Shown in pieces: positions 23,294 through 32,900 of a DNA stretch of 38,562 bases. The translations under genes were made by a program, and so were the position numbers. The notes under the pieces were generated by a model. That model searched no databases. It was not told where the DNA came from and saw only the letters and a program-made list of their open reading frames with translations. Origin of the DNA: CAMEON01 sp045128275 (GTDB lineage: Bacteria; Bacillota; Clostridia; Oscillospirales; CAG-272); NCBI GenBank assembly GCA_045128275.1, contig JBGVRH010000004.1:1-38562 (forward strand), read 5' to 3'. Positions within the stretch are counted from its first letter, which is position 1, and every line of letters begins with the position of its first letter.

Positions 23294-24276
23294 ATGAAAA
23301 AGCTTATCTGCATTGTTCTCAGCATTCTCATGCTCGCCACCGCCGTCGCTTTCGTCGGCTGTGACAAGGCTCCCGAGACCCTGAAGATGGGTCTGGGTGT
23401 CTACACCGCAACCCCCACCACCGCCGACGCCACCGAGGACAAGGACGGTCAGGGCAAGGTCGCCATCACCGCCGCCGTCATCACCGTTGACGCCGAGGGT
23501 AAGGTCGTGGCTTGCCAGCTGGACACCGCTGACCTCACCGTGAAGTTCACCGCTGACGGTAAGGCTGTGGCCAACGACGGCTTCAAGACCAAGTACGAGC
23601 AGGGCAAGGACTACAATATGGTCACCTACGGCGGCGCCGCCAAGGAGTGGTTCGAGCAGGCCGATGCCTTTGAGGCATTCGTGGTCGGCAAGACCCTCAC
23701 CGAGATCAAGGCTCTGGTCGCCGAGGGCAACAAGGGTACTGCTGACGTCATCGGTGCCGGCTGCACCATCATGATCCACGAGTTCGTGGGTGCCATCGAG
23801 AAGGCCTTCGCCAACCTCGCTGATTCTGCCGCTACCGCCGAGTCCGCTCTCAAGCTGGGCATGAACGTGGAGCAGTCCACCGCTGATGCCACCGAGGAGA
23901 AGGACGGCTCCAACCAGGTCGAGACCACCATCTTCGCCGCCGCTGTGGATGCCGAGGGTAAGGTTCTGGTAGCCGCTTCCGACTGCGTGCAGGTCAAGTT
24001 CACCTTCACCGCTGCCGGTGCTTCCACCCTGGACACCGCCAAGGCTATCTCCTCCAAGCGCGAGCTGGGTGCCAACTACGGTATGGTCGCCTACGCTGGC
24101 GCCGCCAAGGAGTGGTTCGAGCAGGCTGACGCCTTCAACGCTCTCTGCGTTGGCAAGACCGCCGCTGAGATCAAGGCTCTCTGCGCCGCTGACAACTACG
24201 GCACCGACGAGGTCAAGACCGCCGGTTGCACCTCCTGGTCAACGGTCTGACCAAGGCCGCCGCCAAGATCGGCTGA
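23294..24276 (+). CDS. Tandem-repeat lipoprotein, frameshifted near the 3' end
   Basis: A secreted lipoprotein of unknown function: signal peptide with lipobox FVGC (Cys23), then two homologous domains of about 140 residues each (about 30-175 and 185-325). They share GAAKEWFEQADAF, VGKT.xEIKAL and a K/T-AGCT end. The normal frame stops at 24250 right after the second AGCT. One missing base near 24233 (a run of C) would restore SLVNGLTKAAAKIG, ending at 24276 and matching the end of domain 1. This is a recent frameshift or a sequence error; the unbroken reading stops at 24250. Codon use is strongly biased, and a near-consensus promoter precedes it, so high expression is expected. Its position between rnf and apbE suggests a link to extracytoplasmic electron transfer, but neither domain shows a clear flavinylation motif. 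Confidence 0.8.
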
Positions 24277-24297
24277 TCCAAGGCCAAAAACAAAAAT

Positions 24298-24324
24298 AAA
24301 AGGGGAGGGCTTTCCTCCCCTTTT
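24298..24324 (+). terminator. Terminator after the lipoprotein gene
   Basis: An 11-bp perfect stem AAAAGGGGAGG (24298-24308) with CCTCCCCTTTT (24314-24324) and a five-base loop. The U-tract is short, so read-through into apbE is possible; no separate apbE promoter was found. Confidence 0.7.
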
Positions 24325-24344
24325 CCTCTCACGGAGACACACAC

Positions 24345-25400
24345 ATGAAACAGTACAAGCTCACAGCCCTCCTTCTTGCCTGTATCCTGCTCCTCGGGGT
24401 GCTTCCCTCCTGCGCTCCCAAGCCCCAATCCTACAAGGCCTACTCCTTAGACTACTTCGACACCGCCACCACGATCACGGGCTATGCCAAAAGCCAGGAG
24501 GAATTCGACCGCATCAGCGGTGAGATCCTGGCCGAGCTGGGGGAGTACCACCGTCTGTATACCATCTACCACCGCTTTAAGGGGCTGGAGAATCTCTGCA
24601 CCGTCAATGAGCTGGTGGAGGGTCAGCACCGCACCGTTACGGTGGATCGCCGCATCATTGACCTGCTCCTCTACGCCAAGGAGATGTATACCGTGACGGG
24701 CGGCAAGGTCAATATCGCCATGGGTAGCGTCCTGTCCATCTGGCACGACTACCGCGAGCTGGGCATGAGCGATCCCGCCTCGGCGGAGCTGCCTCCCATG
24801 GAGAAGCTGACCGAGGCGGCCCGGCATACCGATATCAATTGCCTCATGATTGATGAAGAGAATTCCACCGTCACCATCACCGATCCCGCCATGCGGCTGG
24901 ACGTGGGCGCCATTGCCAAGGGCTACGCCGTGGAGATGGTGGCCCGCTCCCTGGAGGAGAGGGGCATCACGGGCTACGTCATCAACGTGGGCGGTAACGT
25001 GCGGACGGTAGGCGCCAAGGGAGACGGCTCCCCCTGGGTTGCGGGCATTGAGAACCCCGATACCGATGCCGAGGAGCCTTACGTCGCCTACCTGAAGCTC
25101 TCGGGGGAATCGGTGGTCACCAGCGGCTCCTACCAGCGGTACTACCTGGTCAACGGCAAACGCTTCCACCACATCATTGATCCCGAGACCCTGATGCCTG
25201 CCGAGGGCTTCCTGTCGGTGTCGGTGGTCTGTAAGCACTCGGGGCAGGGGGATGCGCTGTCTACCGCCCTGTTCTGTATGCCCTTCGAGGAGGGACTCGC
25301 TTTGGTGGAGAGTCTTCCCGACGCCGAGGCTTTTTGGGTTCTGCCCGACGGAACCACGCGGCAGTCCGACGGCTTTGCCGCCTATATCACCCAACCCTGA
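24345..25400 (+). CDS. apbE: FAD:protein FMN transferase (ApbE)
   Basis: A 351-residue lipoprotein: signal peptide with lipobox LPSC (Cys24), then the ApbE domain. ApbE cuts FAD and attaches FMN to a threonine of target proteins outside the membrane. Diagnostic parts are YFDTATTITGY near the start, GGKVNIAMGSV, DVGAIAKGYAVE (Asp186 onward) and NVGGNVRTVG. The HHIIDP and SVTSG-like (SVVTSGSYQRYY) regions of the active site are also present. Its likely substrates are encoded upstream in the same cluster: RnfD and the two-domain RnfG. An ACGGAGA site precedes the ATG. It is followed by a strong terminator. Confidence 0.95.
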   Translation: MKQYKLTALLLACILLLGVLPSCAPKPQSYKAYSLDYFDTATTITGYAKSQEEFDRISGEILAELGEYHRLYTIYHRFKGLENLCTVNELVEGQHRTVTVDRRIIDLLLYAKEMYTVTGGKVNIAMGSVLSIWHDYRELGMSDPASAELPPMEKLTEAARHTDINCLMIDEENSTVTITDPAMRLDVGAIAKGYAVEMVARSLEERGITGYVINVGGNVRTVGAKGDGSPWVAGIENPDTDAEEPYVAYLKLSGESVVTSGSYQRYYLVNGKRFHHIIDPETLMPAEGFLSVSVVCKHSGQGDALSTALFCMPFEEGLALVESLPDAEAFWVLPDGTTRQSDGFAAYITQP

Positions 25401-25441
25401 CCAAACGGTATCGGCCCCTCTCCATCATTATGCTGACAAAA

Positions 25442-25480
25442 TCAAAAAGCCAAGGTGTTTGACCTTGGTTTTTTTGATTG
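25442..25480. terminator. Bidirectional terminator between apbE and ispE
   Basis: CCAAGGT (25450-25456) and ACCTTGG (25462-25468) with a five-base loop, followed by seven T on the plus strand and preceded by five A, so it can act in both directions between the converging apbE and ispE genes. The pairing extends outward with one mismatch. Confidence 0.88.
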
Positions 25481-25516
25481 TTCAAGCGTGCTTGACCCAC
25501 ACGGGCGAAAGCCGTA

Positions 25517-26449
25517 TCATCTGCGGATCGGCTCGCACATCCACGCGGGGATGCCCAGAGCCGTGAGCGCGTCCCTTGCCCGCTCCGCCGAGCCGTCCCC
25601 CTTGGGGAAGACACCGAACACCGAAGGGCCGCTCCCGCTCATCATGGCGGTGATGGCTCCCGAGGCGAGGAGGGTCTCCTTGATCTGCCGTGCCACGGGG
25701 CGGTCGGGGAGGACTACCGACTCAAAGAGGTTGAACATCGACCCGCACAGGGTAGTGAGATCCCCCTGCCACAGGGCGGATTTGAGGGTCTTCAAGCCCG
25801 CGGTATGGGGAGCATAGGCGGCGGGATCGAAATTTCCGTACAGGGTATCCAGCGCCTTGTAGGCGGCGGGGGTGGAGACACCCTCCCCTCCGCAGGCCAC
25901 CACCAGCTCGCATTCCGGCATGGGGGTAATGGGAGTCAGCACCTCACCGATGCCCTCGGTGATCATGGCCCCGCCCTTGATGCAGAAGGGCACGTCCGCG
26001 CCAAGGGTCAGCCCCACCTCGCAGAGCTGATCCACGGTCAGGGGGTGGTCAAACAAGTCATTGAGCCCCACCAGCACGGCGGCGGCGTTAGTGCTTCCTC
26101 CCGCCATACCCGCGGCGGCGGGGATGCGTTTTTCGATGTGTATCAACAGGTTTTTACACCCGCGACCCGTGGCGGCGAAGAATTTCTCGGCGGCGCGCCA
26201 GGCCAGATTGCGGCTGTCGGTGGGGAGGTCGGGGTTGGAGCAGGTCAGGGTGATGGACTCTGCCCCCGCGGTATGCGCGCCCAAGGAGCAGAGGTACATC
26301 CCCACAGGCTCGGTGACCTCAATGGTAACGGTATCGCACAGGGAAATGGACTGCATGACACCCGCGATCTCGTGGTAGCCGTCGGGGCGGCGGGACGTGA
26401 TGTCCAGGAAGAAGTTGATCTTGGCGGGGGCGGTGAGGGTGGTCTTCAT
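25517..26449 (-). CDS. ispE: 4-(cytidine 5'-diphospho)-2-C-methyl-D-erythritol kinase
   Basis: A 310-residue GHMP kinase of the MEP isoprenoid pathway, phosphorylating CDP-methylerythritol. Characteristic segments are APAKINFFLDITSRRPDGYHE at the N-terminus (Lys, Asp and His of the substrate site), the ATP loop PAAAGMAGGSTNAAA, LGADVPFC and the C-terminal MSGSGPSVFG. Length is at the upper end of the usual range. The CGGAG ribosome site lies next to the hairpin array, and no promoter is visible, so transcription may come through the array from the DUF89 gene. Its presence indicates that the cell makes isoprenoids by the non-mevalonate route. Confidence 0.95.
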   Translation of the reverse strand: MKTTLTAPAKINFFLDITSRRPDGYHEIAGVMQSISLCDTVTIEVTEPVGMYLCSLGAHTAGAESITLTCSNPDLPTDSRNLAWRAAEKFFAATGRGCKNLLIHIEKRIPAAAGMAGGSTNAAAVLVGLNDLFDHPLTVDQLCEVGLTLGADVPFCIKGGAMITEGIGEVLTPITPMPECELVVACGGEGVSTPAAYKALDTLYGNFDPAAYAPHTAGLKTLKSALWQGDLTTLCGSMFNLFESVVLPDRPVARQIKETLLASGAITAMMSGSGPSVFGVFPKGDGSAERARDALTALGIPAWMCEPIRR

Positions 26450-26479
26450 GTTTTGCTCCGTTTCAGATTTGGTTTTGTC

Positions 26480-26660
26480 GGGCGGAGTCCGTCACGCCCA
26501 AAGGGCATCGTTCCTCTCCGTTGCGCCCAACGGGCGCACATCAATTGCCCCATCGGGGCAACATCATTTCACTGCGGGTCACCGCGGTGAACATCATTGC
26601 GCCTGCGGTTCCGTCCGCGGCGCACATCGTTTGCGGTTGATCGGAACGATCAACCGCAAT
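26480..26660. repeat. Intergenic hairpin array with ACATCATT-type spacers
   Basis: Six or seven hairpins follow each other: about 26480-26506 (two overlapping alternatives), 26523-26537, 26547-26559, 26569-26590, 26599-26623 and 26631-26659. The last five are separated by related spacers of eight or nine bases: ACATCAATT, AACATCATT, ACATCATT and ACATCGTT. The stems differ in sequence but the layout is regular. The 13-bp stem at 26631-26643/26647-26659 with a GAA loop begins one base after the DUF89 stop codon and is related to the hairpin at 113-144. No coding frame explains it. Confidence 0.85.
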
Positions 26661-27575
26661 TTATAGCATCTCCCCCACCAGCATCCCCGTATATACAGGC
26701 ACGCCGAAGCGGTCGGCGAAGAACCTACACTTGCAGAGGAAGGCATAGTAGATATTCAGCCCGCAACCCTGTAGGGTCTCGAAGTTGCCCTGTCCTTTGG
26801 CGAGGATGAGGTCGGCCTCGGTGATGGCGGCGCGGGCCTCGGGAGAGATGCGGGTGAGGTCGGTGCCCGCCAGGCGGTCGCCGTTGCCCAGGACGGTGAT
26901 GCCCTCCATGCGGTCAAGACCGATCTGGGCGGCATCCTCCATGGTGGCGTCGTTGAGAACTTCCCCACCGCGAACCAGTACGGTGATACCCAAATTGGGG
27001 TAGAGGCGGCGGATGGTCTCGGTCAGGAGCTTGTCCATGACGATCTCCCCGCAGTTGTCGGTGAGGATGACCAGGCGGCGGGCTTTGGTCAGATCGGCGC
27101 GCAGGTCTGCGTAGGCGGGAAGGTCGGCCGAAACGCGGGCGGGGGACTCCTCCAGCAGGGCGGTCAGCTTTCCCTCGTCCACCGAGTCCATAGCTCCGAA
27201 GTCGATGAAGTTCCCCGTCATGGCGTAGCCCAGGGCGGTACGGAGGGGGTCGGGGGAGGTCATGATGCTATCGGAAATGCCTTGGTCGGCGACGGTATCC
27301 ATCATGAGGGTGTTGAAGTGGGATTTGATCGCCTTGTAGTCCTGCTCCACCTCACGGGCGGCCTCTCCGAAGACCTCTCTGCGGATATCGGTGATGGCCT
27401 CCATGATGGCGGGGCCTCCCGTGCGGTCGGGCAATTCTGCCATCATCTGCCCCAGACGGCGCATGTAGGTCAGCACCTCCTCGCGGGGAGCGTTGGCGGG
27501 GTAGCGGTCGATCTGCTTTTTGATGAGGCAGGACACGCAGGCGGGGTGAAGAACGGGGGTGTAGGGGGTGGACAT
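26661..27575 (-). CDS. DUF89 / ARMT1-like damage-control phosphatase family protein
   Basis: A 304-residue protein of the DUF89 family, metal-dependent phosphatases proposed to remove damaged or excess phosphometabolites. The bacterial type starts with a CxxC pair (here CVSCLIKKQ), and the core motifs are visible: LTDNCGEIVMDK (metal site Asp and Asn), VRGGEVLNDAT, and DLILAKGQGNFE. Ribosome site AAGGAGAT. It is 36 bases behind the GH3 gene on the same strand, so the two are probably co-transcribed; the phosphatase could clean up sugar phosphates made from the GH3 product, which is an inference from position. Its stop codon abuts the hairpin array. Confidence 0.9.
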   Translation of the reverse strand: MSTPYTPVLHPACVSCLIKKQIDRYPANAPREEVLTYMRRLGQMMAELPDRTGGPAIMEAITDIRREVFGEAAREVEQDYKAIKSHFNTLMMDTVADQGISDSIMTSPDPLRTALGYAMTGNFIDFGAMDSVDEGKLTALLEESPARVSADLPAYADLRADLTKARRLVILTDNCGEIVMDKLLTETIRRLYPNLGITVLVRGGEVLNDATMEDAAQIGLDRMEGITVLGNGDRLAGTDLTRISPEARAAITEADLILAKGQGNFETLQGCGLNIYYAFLCKCRFFADRFGVPVYTGMLVGEML

Positions 27576-27611
27576 GGCGGGATCTCCTTCAGATATGGCG
27601 ATGGGAGCAGA

Positions 27612-29801
27612 TCAAGCCTCGGTGAGCTTTCCGTCACAGACCTTGACCTTGAAGCTTCCGCGGAGATCCGCGGAGGAAGCACCTACGGACACGGTGTAGT
27701 CGCCGTCGTGCATACCGAGGGTCATCTTGCGGTCGTAGTAGCAGAAGGCCTCGGCGGGGACGGTGAGGGTGACGGTGGCCGTCTCGCCTGCCTTGACCTC
27801 GGCGCGGCGGTAGGCCTTCAGCTCCAGGCAGGGCATGACCACGTCGCAATTCGTGCCCGTGAGGTAGACCTGCACCACCTCGGCACCGTCCATATCCCCC
27901 GTGTTGGTGACGGGCAGGGTCACGGTGAGGCTGTTATCCTCCAGCGTGTGGGTGATCTCCCCCATCTCGAAGGTGGTATAGCTGAGGCCGTAGCCGAAGG
28001 GGTAGAGGGGGGAGCCGTCATTCTCCACGTAGCCGTGGCCGCGGCCCGAGGGCTTGGCGGCATAGTACAGGGGAAGCTGCCCCACGCTGCGGGGGAAGGT
28101 GATGGGGAGCTTGGCCGAGGGGTTGACCTCACCGAAGAGGATCTCGGTCATGGCCTGGGCGCCCTGCTCGCCGGGATACCAGGCCTCCAGGACGGCGGCG
28201 CAGTCCTCCAGCCAGGCGGTCATATCCACAGGCGCGCCGTTGAGGAGGATAACGGCAGAGTTCTTGTTGGCGGCGGTCATGCGGCGGATGCTCTCCTCCT
28301 GGTCGGTCTTGATCTCGGCCTCAAACTTGCCCACGATGATGGCGCTCTCGTCGGCCTGGGCCTTGCGGGTCACGCCGGGGAGGCGGATATCCGAGCGGTC
28401 CATGCCCTCGCCCTCCACCACGGCGGTCAGATACAGGGCGGCATCGCAGGCGGCGGCCACGGTGTCAATGTCCTCGTCCTCGGCGAAGATCACCTCGGCG
28501 TAGCCCTCCAGGTACTCACGGAGATACTCCAGGGGAGTCTTGGCATCGGGAGCCTCCCAGAGGCGCTTGTAGGGGCCGGAATAGTTCTCCCCCACGGGGA
28601 GCTTGTTCGCACCCGCGCCGAAGACGGCCAACTTCTTGAGGCTCTCCCGCTTCAGGGGAAGGAGGCCGTCATTCTTCAGAAGCACGATGGAGCGGCGGGC
28701 GGACTCCAGGGCAAGCTGCTTGTGGGCATCGCACCGCACCAGCGCGTCGGCGGCGGCGGGATCCACGAAGGGCTGATCCATGAGGCCGATGGTGAACTTG
28801 GCGGTCAGCACCCGCAATACGGCGCGGTCAATATCCGCCTCGGTGATGAGGCCCTCGTCATAGGCCTTTTGGAGCTTTTCAAAGCAGGAATGGGGGAGGT
28901 TCACATCCAGGCCCGCCTTGAGGCAGACGGCCTCGGCCTTGTGGTAGCTGTCCACCAGCTTGTGAGCCTCGTGGACACCCTCCACGCCCCAGTAGTCGGA
29001 GACCACGAAGCCCTCAAAGCCCCATTCGTTCCGCAAAATCTCGGTGAGAAGGCGGTCATTGGCCGAGCAGGGCACGCCCTCCCAGCTGTTGTAGGCCGCC
29101 ATGACCGACAGAGCTCCGCCCTCCTTGAAGCACTTCTCAAAGGGCCTCAGCCAGACTTCTCTCATGGTGCGCTCGGAGGAATTGGAGTAGTTGGAGTCAC
29201 GGCCGCCGGCGGCGTAGTTGTCTGCATAGTGCTTGGGGGTGGCGATGACACCGTTCTTTTGCAGGCCGCGGCAGATAGCCACGCCCGTATTGGAGGACAG
29301 AAGCACGTCCTCACCGAAGGTCTCCACGGTACGTCCCCAGCGGCAATCGCGGGCGATATTGACCACGGGGGTCAGGGCCTGGCGCACGCCCACCACCGCC
29401 AGCTCTTTGCCGATAGCATCGGCGATCTCCTCCACCATGCGATCGTCGAACATGGCGGCCATGGCGATGGGCTGGGGGAAGCAGGTGGCCATGCCCCACT
29501 GGGCACCGTGGAGGGCCTCGCCATGCTCCAGGGGCGGGATGGGATGGGGATGGGCATCCATGGTGAGCTGTACGTCACGGTTGATGCGCTGTGCCACCTC
29601 GGCGGGGGTGGCGGGCTCGGGGCGGTCGAAGTGCATGAAATGGCCGGGGTTGCGGTAGTTGCCTTCTTTATGGTTACGCTTCTCCTCGTAATCGGACTCC
29701 ACCTCCCACATCATCTGGGCGGAGAGCTGGTACATCTTTTCCTCGAGGGTCAGGGTCTTGAGCAGGGCTTCGGCACGGGTGCGGGGAGATGTATGATTCA
29801 T
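27612..29801 (-). CDS. Glycoside hydrolase family 3 protein (beta-glucosidase type)
   Basis: A 729-residue GH3 enzyme. The N-terminal TIM barrel carries PPLEHGEALHG, the NIARDCRWGRTVETFGED segment, the KHYADN motif and the nucleophile Asp269 in VVSDYWGV. The second alpha/beta domain (about 380-580) and a C-terminal fibronectin-III-like domain (FGYGLSYTTFE onward) complete the usual layout. No signal peptide is seen, so it should act in the cytoplasm on imported oligosaccharides. The exact activity (glucosidase, xylosidase or other) cannot be told. Ribosome site GAGGA. A perfect consensus promoter lies 39 bases upstream. Confidence 0.93.
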   Translation of the reverse strand: MNHTSPRTRAEALLKTLTLEEKMYQLSAQMMWEVESDYEEKRNHKEGNYRNPGHFMHFDRPEPATPAEVAQRINRDVQLTMDAHPHPIPPLEHGEALHGAQWGMATCFPQPIAMAAMFDDRMVEEIADAIGKELAVVGVRQALTPVVNIARDCRWGRTVETFGEDVLLSSNTGVAICRGLQKNGVIATPKHYADNYAAGGRDSNYSNSSERTMREVWLRPFEKCFKEGGALSVMAAYNSWEGVPCSANDRLLTEILRNEWGFEGFVVSDYWGVEGVHEAHKLVDSYHKAEAVCLKAGLDVNLPHSCFEKLQKAYDEGLITEADIDRAVLRVLTAKFTIGLMDQPFVDPAAADALVRCDAHKQLALESARRSIVLLKNDGLLPLKRESLKKLAVFGAGANKLPVGENYSGPYKRLWEAPDAKTPLEYLREYLEGYAEVIFAEDEDIDTVAAACDAALYLTAVVEGEGMDRSDIRLPGVTRKAQADESAIIVGKFEAEIKTDQEESIRRMTAANKNSAVILLNGAPVDMTAWLEDCAAVLEAWYPGEQGAQAMTEILFGEVNPSAKLPITFPRSVGQLPLYYAAKPSGRGHGYVENDGSPLYPFGYGLSYTTFEMGEITHTLEDNSLTVTLPVTNTGDMDGAEVVQVYLTGTNCDVVMPCLELKAYRRAEVKAGETATVTLTVPAEAFCYYDRKMTLGMHDGDYTVSVGASSADLRGSFKVKVCDGKLTEA

Positions 29802-29839
29802 TATTTTTTCCTCACATGCGGTAGTAATGATGTATGGAT

Positions 29840-29868
29840 ATTATACTATAAGGATGGAAAGATGTCAA
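29840..29868 (-). promoter_or_regulatory. Consensus promoter of the GH3 / DUF89 operon
   Basis: Minus-strand TTGACA (29863-29868), 17-base spacer and TATAAT (29840-29845): a full match to the sigma-A consensus. Predicted leader about 30 bases. No catabolite-repression-like palindrome was seen. Confidence 0.88.
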
Positions 29869-29948
29869 GGGGATTTCATACTTATCGGGATGATTTCGAG
29901 CGCATCGGCGGGAATCGTCTCTCCGCGGCCCCGCCTCTCATAGCGACA

Positions 29949-29979
29949 GAAAAAGCCGCCTCAAAAAAACGGCTTTTTC
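29949..29979 (-). terminator. Terminator after the MBG/transglutaminase gene
   Basis: GAAAAAGCCG (29949-29958) with its complement (29970-29979), a 10-bp stem with an 11-base loop. On the minus strand the stem's 3' arm ends in CTTTTTC. It lies three bases after the stop at 29983 and closes the transglutaminase operon. Confidence 0.72.
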
Positions 29980-29982
29980 GGT

Positions 29983-32900
29983 TTAGCTCAGTCCCTCGTT
30001 GTCGGGCACGGCCAGCACCGTAAGCTGACCGTCTACCGTGGTGACCCGATAGAGGGTGGTAACGTCACGGCCCTCGGCATCCAGGATGGTGACCTGCCCC
30101 ACCTTGTTGGCGGTGGGGCCGACACCCGTCTGGGTGCCTGTGGCGGTAGCGGTGAGGGTATGCCCCGCCGCAAGAGTGCCCTTGGTAAGGTATACCGTGG
30201 TATTGGTCAGAGGCTTGCCGTCGTCCACCCGGGTCTCGGAGGCGGCGGTCAGCTCGATGGGACGGGGGGTAACGGTCAGCACGGGGGTATCCTCCATGCC
30301 TTCGGGAAGGGTAAAGACCAGGTCGTAAGCGGCGGTCACGTCGGTGCCGTTCTTCTCCAGACGGTAGGCGGCATAGCGGTCGAGGCCTTGGTTCAGCTCG
30401 GACAGAGTCACGAAGCCCAGCTCGTCGGCGGGGATCGTGACCGTCAAGGTCAGGGTCACGCCGTCGGGGAGGGTGAGGATGGCATAGTCCCCCTCGCTCC
30501 ACAGGGCGGGGCGGCCGTCGTAGCTCTTGGTCAGGGGGTAGAGCAGGATCTCCACGGCGGGACGGGTCACACGCATCAGTCCGCTCCGTTTGACGGTACG
30601 GAAATCGTCGGTGACGTCCTTCCCCGTAGGATCGTAGAGGGCAAATTCGCCGATGGCACTGGTGCCGTCACCGATCTCCTTTTGCGCGCCCGAGACACGG
30701 ACGGTGTAGGTGTAGCCCAGCTTCAGCAAGGCCTCCAGGGAGGGGGTAAGGGTCAGCTCCTGGGCGGCATAGAGGTAGGTGCCGTCGTAGACCTTATGGG
30801 TAAAGGCGGGGATCAGCTCCAGGACGGGCTTTTGGGTCACGGGGGGATCCACGGGGGTGTCAGGGGGATCGGGAAGGTCGGGATCATCGGCCGAGCCTGT
30901 GACCTCGATCTGGATCCAGCCCAGGCCGTCCACGTAGACCTCCACCCAGGCATGGCCGGGAGATTCGATACGGTTCCACTGACCGCCCTTGACCTCCAGC
31001 ATAAAGCCCGTGGTATAGCGGGCGGGGATGCCCAGGGCGCGGTAGAGGAGGGTAGCGGCGGTGGCGTAGTGGACGCAGACTCCCTCGCGGTAGTCCCGAA
31101 GGAAGGCGATGGCCACGTTATCCCCCTGGTCCAGGGCGGGGTCGTAGTTCAGATCGTAGCGGGCGGCCTTGCGGATATAGGCGGCCACGTCCCCGATGAC
31201 CGAGGGGTTGGAGAGGTCGAAGCCCTGCTCTGCGATCAGATCCTCCATGAAGGCGCGGGTCTCCTCGTCCAAGGTCAGATACTGGTTATGGACAAAGGCG
31301 CGGTAGGCGCGCTCATGGGTGCTGTGGGAGCCCAACAGGAGGGGCTTGAGGTAGGAGGGAGCGCGGTTGAAGGCCTCCAGCAGGGTCAGCGGGTCACCGA
31401 CGGGGTAGTAGGTGATATCGTAGCTCCTACCCAGGGAATCCGTGTAGTCGGTGTCGCTCCCTACGATGGGGTTGGAGCCTCCCGGCTCGGTGTAGTAGGG
31501 GAGCATGGCGATCCGCATGGCCGAGAAGCGGAGGGTCTGCTTCGAGACCAGCCCCAGGTTCTGGAGAGCCGCCGAGGGCAGGAGATTGAGGGAATAGCCA
31601 CCCGACAGAGTCCCCGTGTAGGGGGTAGCGGGATCCCAGCCCTTGCCGTTGTAGCGGCCGAAGGAGGTCATGCGGAGGTAGACGATACCGTCGGCCGAGG
31701 CGTAGACAGAGCCGAAGAGGGTGTCCTCCTGGAGCTCGTCGGTGACGGTCAGCACGCCGTGGCGGAGATCCACCGTGAACAGGGGGGTGACGTCCTCGCC
31801 CTGACGGTCGCGCACCGTGACGGTGGCGGTATTCTCCACGCTGCCGGGGCGGGTGATCAGGCCCGTCACGTCCACGTAGACGGCATAGCCCAAAGGAAGC
31901 GTGCCGCGGGTGATCTCCACCGTGTACTCGTCATTGGTGAGGGGGAGGCCGTCGAAGGGCTTGGTAGCACTGCCCGTGGTGACCGTGAGGGAGATATCGT
32001 ACTTCACCGTGAGCGTTCCCTCGGTGACCGAGATCAGCTCGTAGTTGCGGGTAACGTCGATGCCGTCCTTGGACACGCCGAAGGTCTGGGGGTAGCAGGT
32101 GTTGGGGTACTGGCCTACCTCGGTGGCGCTGCCGTTGACCACCATGTAGATCTCATGTCCCGCCACCGGGGGGAGGGACTCGGGGGTGGTGGTGAGGTCG
32201 TAGGCGGTGAGGGGATTGCCGTCGTAGATCTTCTCGGCATCGGCGGTGCGCACCGAGATGGGACGCTTATAGATCGTCAGTGTCCCCGCGCGGCGGGTGA
32301 CGGTGTAGTTCCGCAGGACGCTCTTGCCTCCTGCCGTGATATCCACGCTGTCGGGGATGATGACCGAGGTGACGCTCTCGGCATCGGTGGGGACGGACTG
32401 GGGCTTGGCGGTGACGGTCTGGCCTGCGGCCGGGGAGGTGCCGTCCAGGTAGCGGACGTACCAATCGTTCAGAGGCTTGCCGTCATAGGTCTTCTCACCG
32501 TAGATGGCGATGGACAACGGGCGCTTCTCGATGGTGACGGTGCCGTCGTAGCGGGTGATCTCGTAGTTGGCGGTGACGAAGACCCCCGTGGTGGGATCGT
32601 AGACCGAGATGCGAGGATCGTTGATGTAGCTGCCCGCATCGGTGAAAACACGGCGGTCGCTGTCCTTGACACGCAGCTCATGATGAGCGGAGGCCAGGGG
32701 GTAGGGGGAATCGGGGGACAGGGACAGGGTGGTATTGGTGTGAGGATATCCGTCGTAGGTGACGGTGAAGGAACCGACGCGGACGGTGATGGGCCGCTTA
32801 TGCACCGTCAGAGTCCCGTACTTGTAGGTGATGGTGTAGTTGCGGGTGACATCCTCGCCGCCGTTCACGATACGGACGGTGACGGAATTGGGGATACTGC

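Noticed and set aside
26480..26660. Short CRISPR-like array
   Set aside because: The constant units are only 8-9 bases and the variable units are palindromes; there are no 23-40-base repeats and no cas genes nearby.
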